Both the position numbers and the translations under genes were made by a program. DNA of 11,707 nt, taken from positions 1 through 11,707 of the forward strand of contig JALHUP010000449.1 of assembly GCA_022866585.1 (NCBI GenBank). Reading direction: 5' to 3'. The stretch comes from Candidatus Zixiibacteriota bacterium. GTDB lineage: Bacteria; Zixibacteria; MSB-5A5; SM1-73. The stretch's first letter is position 1. Every line of letters begins with the position of its first letter. Below are positions 6,789-11,707 of the stretch, piece after piece. The notes beneath the pieces were generated by a model. The model was given only the letters and a program-made list of their open reading frames with translations. It did no database searches and had not been told where the DNA came from.

Positions 6789-7478
6789 ATGATTGAAATC
6801 AATCTACTCCCCAAAGAGCTAAGAAGAAAAGGCCGGAAATTTGCCTTTAATAAAAATCTGATCTATGTGGGAATGGCTGCGGGAGTCTTGATAGTATTGT
6901 TTGTGGTGATCAGCATATTCCAAACTTTCAAGCTCAAAGCTTTGGACCGAAAGATAGCTGATGCCAAAAAGAGAACCGAAGCGCTGAAAAAAAACATAGA
7001 ATTAGTGGATGCCTTGGCCGATCTTAAAGACAAACTCCTGCAGAGGATGTCCGCCATAGAAAACTTAGATAAGAATAGAGCCACCTGGGTGTATGTATTA
7101 GAGGATTTGAGTGGGAGGGTGCCGGAACATTTATGGCTTTCTCTCTTAAAGGAAGAGGAACAACCGGCCTCTGAATCCCAAGCAGGCACGGGAGCTGATA
7201 CCACCACAAAGAAGACTTTGCTTTTTCCTCCGACCAAAAAGGTGACCCTGGAGGGCTATACCTATTCAATTAACAGCTTAGCTTTGTTTCTGATCGAGTT
7301 GATGAAATCTGATTACTTTAAGAATATGGATTTGCGGTTCATAAAAAAATCTGAAATGGAGAAACAGAAGATCTTCTCCTTTGGACTTTCTGGCGATTTA
7401 GTCTATACGCCTGAGCCTAAGGTGGAAAGCGCAGATAGTGTTGAAAGCTCAGATAGTGTAAAGATAGCTCAAAGGTGA
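6789..7478 (+). CDS. pilN: Type IV pilus inner-membrane protein PilN
   Basis: The 229-residue PilN begins MIEINLLPKELRRKGRK, whose INLLP tail (4-8) is the known docking peptide for PilM in the cytoplasm. A single membrane helix spans about 24-46, followed by a periplasmic coiled coil (about 48-92) and a small alpha/beta domain (about 98-206). That domain carries a Ser/Thr/Gln-rich insertion (about 122-145). PilN pairs with PilO to form the alignment complex that links the cytoplasmic motor to the periplasm. The C-terminus ends in a short 6-residue tandem repeat (SADSVE/SSDSVK). It starts 2 nt after pilM; the next gene, pilO, is 52 nt away. The N-terminal motif, membrane topology and operon position together make the call secure. 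Confidence 0.93.
   Translation: MIEINLLPKELRRKGRKFAFNKNLIYVGMAAGVLIVLFVVISIFQTFKLKALDRKIADAKKRTEALKKNIELVDALADLKDKLLQRMSAIENLDKNRATWVYVLEDLSGRVPEHLWLSLLKEEEQPASESQAGTGADTTTKKTLLFPPTKKVTLEGYTYSINSLALFLIELMKSDYFKNMDLRFIKKSEMEKQKIFSFGLSGDLVYTPEPKVESADSVESSDSVKIAQR
7428..7463 (+). repeat. 18-bp tandem duplication at the pilN 3' end
   Basis: Two 18-bp units (7428-7445 and 7446-7463) differ at few positions and share CAGATAGTGT exactly. They encode SADSVE and SSDSVK near the C-terminus of PilN. This looks like a small slippage duplication in a dispensable tail. Confidence 0.6.
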
Positions 7479-7530
7479 ACTTCCAAAAAAAGACAAAACC
7501 TCAAGGTAGACCCAATCTGGGAGGGGATGG

Positions 7531-8121
7531 ATGGATTTAAAAGATACTAAAACACAAAAGCTTCTATTAGGCGGGTTGATCCTATTTTTGATCCTTTATT
7601 TCGGGTATGCCAGAATCTACTCTAAAAACTCGCAAGCCCTCAGCCAAAAGCAAATGGAATATGAAAGTATTTTGACCAATCTTAAGAATGTGGAAATGAA
7701 AGCCAAAAGTTTCGAAAGCCTGAAGGCGGAATATGAAAAGCTTTTGAAAAGATACAAACAGGTGGAGCTTTTGCTGCCGGAGGAGAAACAGCTTCCTTTG
7801 TTTTTGACTCAGATGCATTTTGCGGCCCAGTTCAGCCAAACCAGCATCACTCAGGTTGTTCCTCTGGGAGCGACTCCCATTGACTTTTATAACGCTAACA
7901 CTTTTACTGTCGAGATAACCGGCTCGTATCACAGTTTTGGCAATTTCTTAAGCAACATAACGAATTTCCCTTTCATTGCCTGTGTCTCCGGGATGACCAT
8001 AACCGGGGTGCCTCAAGAGACCCAAGCCCCCAAGTCCGAGGAGAAAACCATCACGGCTTCCTTCAAACTGGACACCTATTACATTCAAGAAGGGGAGAAA
8101 CTCAAAAAGGTTGAATTTTAG
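7531..8121 (+). CDS. pilO: Type IV pilus inner-membrane protein PilO
   Basis: The 196-residue product has the PilO layout. A short cytoplasmic start is followed by one membrane helix (about 10-29), a periplasmic coiled coil (about 31-80), and a ferredoxin-like domain (about 85-186) that begins with the family-typical LLPEEKQLPLFLTQMHFAA. It forms heterodimers with PilN in the alignment complex and contacts PilP. GAGG at 7521-7524, 6 nt before the ATG, supports this start; an overlapping ATG at 7527 is in another frame. The 37-nt gap to the next gene and shared orientation fit one operon. Sequence conservation in PilO is generally low, so the call rests on topology, the LLP motif and gene order, which agree. 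Confidence 0.92.
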   Translation: MDLKDTKTQKLLLGGLILFLILYFGYARIYSKNSQALSQKQMEYESILTNLKNVEMKAKSFESLKAEYEKLLKRYKQVELLLPEEKQLPLFLTQMHFAAQFSQTSITQVVPLGATPIDFYNANTFTVEITGSYHSFGNFLSNITNFPFIACVSGMTITGVPQETQAPKSEEKTITASFKLDTYYIQEGEKLKKVEF

Positions 8122-8158
8122 AAACAGCTCGATTTCAAAGCCCTAAAGGGAATACTTT

Positions 8159-9949
8159 ATGAAAAGAAAAAAGATTTTAAAGATGAAACTTTGGTTGACT
8201 TTGGTCATGTTTATTTTTTCTGGCCTAGTTGGCTCCTTTTTATGCTCCAGTTCCTCTTGGGGAACTTGTCGGATCAGTGACGTCAGTTTGGAAAAAGAGG
8301 GTAATTTCACCAAACTCACCATTTACGCAGATAAACCCTTCGAATTTGTCCACTCCACCGCAGAGACGGAAGATGGGAAACCCTATAGGGTAATCATCGA
8401 TTGCCAGGATGCTATTTACAACTTACCCCAACATAATTTTATCAAGTCTCTTCCACCTGGCACCATAAAAGCTATCCGAACCAGTCAGTTCCAAGCTGAG
8501 CCGGAAAAAATTGTAAGGATCGTTCTAGATTTAGACAAACCCGCTATCTACAAGTTAATAGAGAGAGGAGAGGACAAGAAGGGAGCCATTGCCATATTGA
8601 CGGCTCAAGACTTGAGCTTCCCCTTCTGGACTGCCGGGGAAAATGTAAAGACATCGTCACCTGGTAAATTAGCTTCCTCCATCCCTCTGGAAAAAACTAC
8701 CGAAGAAAGCTTTAAATCTAAAGATACTCTCTTGACCTCATCTGAAAATAATAGCCGACCTGACCTCAGGCCAGCCGAAAATGTTAATCCACAGGAAGTG
8801 GAGAAAAAAGCGACTTTTGAAAGACCACTCAGTTTTACTGACACTTCGGAGATCAATACAAAAAAAGAAACCTTGCCAGTTTCAATGGCTAAACCGGAAC
8901 CGAAGAAGTCTGAATTTGAATCCACAGGAAAAGATGTAGCAAGTGAAAAGAAGGTTTCTGAGCAAACTGGTGAGAAGGTGGTTTTAGCCACTGCGGGGAC
9001 TCCTCCTGAAGTCTTTTCAGCTCCTAATCAAAAAGACCAAAAATTGCAGTCGGAGCAAGGGGAGGATAAAAAGGGTGAGACTACCGTGGAAAAAGAAGCA
9101 TCTAAGGGTTCATTTTCAAAACCATCTTCCCAGGCACCGCTGAAGATTGAGAAAGAAAAGAGTTCCTCCCTTCGACAAGCTCAAGGCGGTGAGCAGAGTC
9201 GAACTGAAGAGACCTCGGCAAAGGAATCTGGCAAAAAAGAATCCATTCAGAAAGTGTCGAACTCTTCTCAAAAAGAAACTATATCTTCGACAGCTGAGGT
9301 CGAACACCCTGCAAAAAAGTCGCCAGAAGAGAGCAAAATCAGCTCTATTAGTCCGACCGCAAAAGGTGAGAAGGAACCCATTCAAAAAGAACCCCTCTCC
9401 CTAGACGGGTCTCCGTCATCTCAAAAAGAAGCTATATCCTCCGCTTCCGAGGCTGAAAAAGTTGCAAGAGAACCTGCTGAAAAGAGCGAAACTAAGTCTA
9501 TGAATCCGGCGGCGGAAGAAGAGAAGTTAGCCTTATTAAGTCCCGAGGAGAAATCTATAAAGGAAAAGACGGTGCCGCCAGAAAGTTTAATCGTTGTTTC
9601 CAAACCAGAAGGAACCGAATTAGAGGTGGTTTTTCAAAGAAAAGTTGTTTACTACCATGGTGAAAACAAAAGGGATCCTTTCGCCCCCTTGACCGAGAGG
9701 ATAAGTACCGACTTCGGCAAGATTCCACTTCCTATGTTCGAAAGCCTAAAATTGGTAGGGGTTTTAAAAGACGAGGAGGGCAATCGAGCATTACTTGAGG
9801 ATGAGAAGGGATATGGATACATCCTAAAAAGTGGAGATAAGATCAAAAATGGATATGTGGTTTCCGTGGAGGATGATAAGGTCATCTTTCAAATACAGGA
9901 ATATGGATGGTCAAGAACCATAGCCTTGGAACTTTCCACCGAATATTAA
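8159..9949 (+). CDS. pilP: PilP-like protein fused to an N-terminal AMIN domain by a long repetitive linker
   Basis: The 596-residue periplasmic protein is about three times the usual PilP length. Signal sequence: Lys-rich start and hydrophobic core at about 1-32; Cys29 follows Leu28, so there is no proper lipobox and lipidation is doubtful. Residues about 38-148 match an AMIN domain (CRISDVSLEKEG..., then YRVIIDCQDA, AIRTSQF, VRIVLDLDKP), a peptidoglycan-binding module normally at the PilQ N-terminus. Residues about 150-490 are a charged, Ser/Lys/Glu-rich, probably disordered linker with a tandem repeat (361-456) and an in-frame palindromic insert (337-350). Residues about 497-596 are the PilP domain (RDPFAP, LKLVGVLKDEEGNRALLEDEKGYGYILKSGD), which binds the PilN/PilO complex and the secretin. 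AAAGGGA (8145-8151) supports the ATG. The genes pilO and pilQ lie 37 and 15 nt away. It may connect the inner-membrane complex to the cell wall and secretin. The PilP call is firm; the AMIN call is good. Confidence 0.88.
   Translation: MKRKKILKMKLWLTLVMFIFSGLVGSFLCSSSSWGTCRISDVSLEKEGNFTKLTIYADKPFEFVHSTAETEDGKPYRVIIDCQDAIYNLPQHNFIKSLPPGTIKAIRTSQFQAEPEKIVRIVLDLDKPAIYKLIERGEDKKGAIAILTAQDLSFPFWTAGENVKTSSPGKLASSIPLEKTTEESFKSKDTLLTSSENNSRPDLRPAENVNPQEVEKKATFERPLSFTDTSEINTKKETLPVSMAKPEPKKSEFESTGKDVASEKKVSEQTGEKVVLATAGTPPEVFSAPNQKDQKLQSEQGEDKKGETTVEKEASKGSFSKPSSQAPLKIEKEKSSSLRQAQGGEQSRTEETSAKESGKKESIQKVSNSSQKETISSTAEVEHPAKKSPEESKISSISPTAKGEKEPIQKEPLSLDGSPSSQKEAISSASEAEKVAREPAEKSETKSMNPAAEEEKLALLSPEEKSIKEKTVPPESLIVVSKPEGTELEVVFQRKVVYYHGENKRDPFAPLTERISTDFGKIPLPMFESLKLVGVLKDEEGNRALLEDEKGYGYILKSGDKIKNGYVVSVEDDKVIFQIQEYGWSRTIALELSTEY
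9171..9203. repeat. Palindromic element inserted in frame in the pilP linker
   Basis: Outer arms TTCGAC (9171-9176) and GTCGAA (9198-9203) enclose inner arms GCTCA (9179-9183) and TGAGC (9190-9194) with a 6-nt loop. The DNA reads like the widespread dispersed element that begins CCTTCGACAAGCTCA. In this frame it encodes SLRQAQGGEQSRTE, peptide text often seen where such repeats fall inside genes. It is in frame and leaves the ORF intact. Membership of that repeat family is from memory of the motif. Confidence 0.65.
9239..9526 (+). repeat. Tandem duplication in the pilP linker (45 and 51 codons)
   Basis: Unit 1 (9239-9373, residues 361-405) and unit 2 (9374-9526, residues 406-456) align throughout: ESIQK/EPIQK, SSQKETISS/SSQKEAISS, AEVE/SEAE, and PTAKGEK/PAAEEEK at their ends. 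Unit 2 is 18 bp longer; the extra codons lie in EPLSLDGSPS, just after EPIQK. The units have diverged considerably, so the duplication is not recent. Confidence 0.7.
9286..9304. repeat. Second TTCGAC/GTCGAA inverted repeat in the pilP linker
   Basis: TTCGAC (9286-9291) and GTCGAA (9299-9304) are perfect 6-bp inverted repeats around a 7-nt loop AGCTGAG. The arms are identical to the outer arms at 9171-9203, and the loop resembles a collapsed version of its inner part. It may be a degenerate copy; the corresponding part of repeat unit 2 lacks the arms. Confidence 0.4.
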
Positions 9950-9964
9950 AAGAGAGGTAGTGTT

Positions 9965-11281
9965 ATGAAAGCATATTCGAAAAAACAAAAATGGTTAAGA
10001 CTTTCCGGCGTTGCTTTTGGAGCGGTGATCCTTCTTTTGGCAAGCTTTTCCATGGTGGGATCAACCGGATCCCGGGGGCAAGGGAAGCCCATAACCGCCC
10101 TGACTTTGCAAAATGCGGATATACATTCGGTATTGAGCTTCCTGGCGGATTACGGCGGAGTCAACATCGTGGCTTCTCCCCAAGTAAATACCACAGTCAC
10201 CATGACCCTTCAAGAGGTTACCTGGCGCCAAGCCTTAGATATCCTGCTTCAGACCTATAGCCTGTCCGGCGTGGAGGAATCCGGGTATATCCGGGTGGTT
10301 CCCACCCAAGACTATATGAACGAGCAGATGCAAATTGAGAAACATAAATCCGACCAAAAGACTCTAATCACCTTAGAAACAGAGGTGATACCAGTAAAAT
10401 ATGGCACGGCCAGCGATATGGTTAAAAGCGTAAAAGCTGTCCTTTCTCAAAGAGGGACGGTGGACACCGATGATCGAACTAATTCTCTGGTGATAAGAGA
10501 CATTCCTGAAAATATTGAAAGGGTGAAAGAGTTAGTGAATATTTTGGATAAGGAGACCGACCAAATCAAAATCTCCACTCGGCTTTTGGAGGTTGAATCT
10601 GGAGCGATGACTGAATTGGGGATCAATTGGTCTATCATCTCCAGGGAGGCTGCGGATCTTTTGGAAGGAGCCAAGCCGGAGGCAAGTTTTGATCAAAAGG
10701 CAAATAAAGTTAGCGATCCCATTGGCACATTCACCTATGCTACTGCGCAAACAGATTTTGATTTGGAGGCTACCGTCTCCGCTTTGGTCTCCAGCAACAA
10801 AGGAAAAATTGTAGCACATCCGGAAATCACCACCGTAGATAATAAAGAAGCTTTCATCCAAATGGGACAGAAGATTCCTATAAAACAATTCGATCAATCT
10901 GGAAACGTGGTTATCACCTTCACCGAAGTGGGAACCATCTTAAGGGTCACTCCTCACATTACCTCCGAGAACCGAATACTTTTGAAACTGAAACCGGAAA
11001 GAAGCTCCTACACCTTTGATGCTAACGGCGTCATCATAAATACCAATAATGCTGAGACCAATGTGGTGGTGGAGAATGGGCAGACTGCAGTGATAGGGGG
11101 TTTGACCACCCAGGAGGAGATAAAGAACTATACCGGGCTCCCCATTTTGAAGGACATTCCTTTGATAGGATATCTTTTCAGATATACCAAAACGCAGATC
11201 GCCAATCGTGATCTGGTCATCTTTGTCACTCCCACGATAGTGACAGAGCAAATGCATAGTTCGACAAACTCACCTAAATAG
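9965..11281 (+). CDS. pilQ: Type IV pilus secretin PilQ, short form without AMIN domain
   Basis: The 438-residue product is a secretin, the outer-membrane ring through which pili pass. A Lys-rich start and hydrophobic core (about 10-32) form the signal peptide. Residues about 43-113 are a secretin/TonB short N-terminal (N0) domain (ITALTLQNADIHSVLSFLADYGGVNIV). Residues about 139-200 are an N1-type domain (VIPVKYGTASDMVKSVKAVL...NSLVIRDIPENIERV). Residues about 201-427 form the beta-barrel region, with KIVAHPEITTVDN and the signature AVIGGLTT...GLPILKDIPLIGYLF (about 375-405). PilQ proteins are commonly 600-700 residues or more, with one or two AMIN domains before N0; here none is present, and an AMIN domain lies in the preceding gene instead. 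GAGAGG (9952-9957) precedes the ATG by 7 nt. It is the last gene of the operon, ending 74 nt before a terminator hairpin. Confidence 0.95.
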   Translation: MKAYSKKQKWLRLSGVAFGAVILLLASFSMVGSTGSRGQGKPITALTLQNADIHSVLSFLADYGGVNIVASPQVNTTVTMTLQEVTWRQALDILLQTYSLSGVEESGYIRVVPTQDYMNEQMQIEKHKSDQKTLITLETEVIPVKYGTASDMVKSVKAVLSQRGTVDTDDRTNSLVIRDIPENIERVKELVNILDKETDQIKISTRLLEVESGAMTELGINWSIISREAADLLEGAKPEASFDQKANKVSDPIGTFTYATAQTDFDLEATVSALVSSNKGKIVAHPEITTVDNKEAFIQMGQKIPIKQFDQSGNVVITFTEVGTILRVTPHITSENRILLKLKPERSSYTFDANGVIINTNNAETNVVVENGQTAVIGGLTTQEEIKNYTGLPILKDIPLIGYLFRYTKTQIANRDLVIFVTPTIVTEQMHSSTNSPK

Positions 11282-11355
11282 CATCAGCCTGATTTTGTTT
11301 CCTGGCGAGGAATTTATCAGAGAATAGACAATATCCTTTTAAGAATGAAAAATTC

Positions 11356-11390
11356 AAAAGCCTCCCCGATAAAATCGGGGAGGCTTTTTA
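11356..11390 (+). terminator. Strong intrinsic terminator of the pil operon
   Basis: A perfect 15-bp stem (11356-11370 with 11374-11388) with core GCCTCCCCGAT/ATCGGGGAGGC and a 3-nt AAA loop is followed by a T-rich tract (TTTTTATTT from 11385). It lies 74 nt after the pilQ stop and should end the pilM-pilQ transcript. The A-tract on the 5' side means it could also act on the opposite strand. Confidence 0.93.
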
Positions 11391-11625
11391 TTTGGTCCTT
11401 GAAAGATTTATGCATTCATTCCATCTTTTTCATGGCTATCCGGTCTTTCGAAAAAAAAGCTGATTAGACAAACCTTGATTTTTACCAAAAGGGGCAAAGG
11501 TATGTAGGGCATGGGGAAGTTCCTAAGATTTTGCATAAAGGAGGGGGGGAGGTCGGTAGCCGCAGGCTTCAGGGGCTGTTGAAAAACCCCTCTCTTATGA
11601 GTTTTTAGTTTTTATGAATAAGTTC
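11391..11625. other. Intergenic stretch after the pil terminator; no gene seen
   Basis: No coding pattern is visible on either strand. It contains a purine-rich run with seven consecutive G (about 11538-11554) and a 5-bp inverted repeat AGGGG (11571-11575) with CCCCT (11587-11591). The text GTAGCCGCAGGCTTC next to it looks like a fragment of a dispersed repeat. No function can be assigned. Confidence 0.4.
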
Positions 11626-11655
11626 TTGACTTTGGGAAGGAGATAATGATTATAT
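11626..11655 (+). promoter_or_regulatory. Candidate sigma-70-type promoter for the gene at the right edge
   Basis: TTGACT (11626-11631) is followed after 18 nt by TTATAT (11650-11655). The -35 matches consensus at five of six positions. It would start transcription about 30 nt before the ATG at 11692, downstream of the pil terminator, which fits an independent unit. Confidence 0.55.
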
Positions 11656-11691
11656 TGGAGCGATTTCAACTCATAGAATGGAGGAACTAAA

Positions 11692-11707
11692 ATGATCCTT
11701 CCCTTGA
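11692..11707 (+). CDS. Start of an unidentified gene cut by the right edge
   Basis: An ATG at 11692 is preceded by GGAGG (11680-11684) at a normal 7-nt spacing and by a good promoter-like pair. Only the first five codons (MILPL) are present and the frame is open to the edge, so the product cannot be named. Confidence 0.5.

Noticed and set aside
8243..8248. Lipoprotein signal in the PilP-like protein (Cys29)
   Set aside because: The residue before Cys29 is Leu, which does not fit a lipobox; lipidation cannot be supported although other PilP proteins are lipoproteins.
9147..9404. Overlapping ORFs on both strands inside the pilP linker
   Set aside because: They are by-products of the biased Lys/Glu/Ser codons and the palindromic insert; the main frame has signal peptide and domains at both ends.

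Overview
The window is a stretch of bacterial chromosome with moderate GC, and most genes lie on the + strand. It holds seven complete + strand genes, one complete - strand gene, and one gene cut at each edge. The complete type IV pilus / secretin operon (pilM-N-O-P-Q), a diderm-type secretin and periplasmic proteins point to a Gram-negative bacterium. A secreted beta-helix protein ends in a dockerin-type EF-hand pair of the style 'GDANND..IDVTDVVLVINYLF'. That style is typical of poorly cultured lineages such as Zixibacteria and related candidate phyla; this placement is inference from protein style, not a database match.

Layout. (1) 3-1511: the C-terminal part of an SbcC/Rad50-type DNA repair ATPase, with zinc hook, signature motif and Walker B. 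(2) 1512-1687: a spacer packed with three palindromes, one of which recurs at 3911-3947. (3) 1688-2314: a membrane-anchored staphylococcal-nuclease-like protein with a C-terminal Cys/His domain. (4) 2518-3879: an NtrC-family response regulator (receiver, sigma-54 AAA+, Fis-type helix-turn-helix) with no kinase beside it. (5) 4041-5348 on the - strand: the dockerin-bearing beta-helix protein, convergent with the regulator and divergent from the pilus operon. (6) 5349-5733: a divergent intergenic region with an AT palindrome over a candidate -10 element. (7) 5734-11281: pilM, pilN, pilO, a pilP-like fusion and pilQ, spaced 2, 52, 37 and 15 nt apart, closed by a strong intrinsic terminator at 11356-11390. 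(8) 11391-11707: a spacer with a candidate promoter and the first codons of another gene.

How the genes work together. PilM (cytoplasmic, actin-like) binds the N-terminal 'INLLP' tail of PilN. PilN and PilO form the inner-membrane alignment complex, PilP bridges the periplasm, and PilQ is the outer-membrane secretin. The regulator could control pili in the manner of PilR, but nothing in the sequence shows this.

The most unusual points are in the pilus operon. The AMIN domain normally found at the N-terminus of PilQ sits instead at the N-terminus of the PilP-like protein. It is joined to the PilP domain by a linker of about 340 residues, and PilQ is correspondingly short (438 aa). The linker contains a tandem duplication and an in-frame palindromic element encoding 'SLRQAQGGEQSRTE'. 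This appears to be an interspersed repeat converted into protein. I see no CRISPR array, tRNA, rRNA, transposase or clearly novel multi-gene system.
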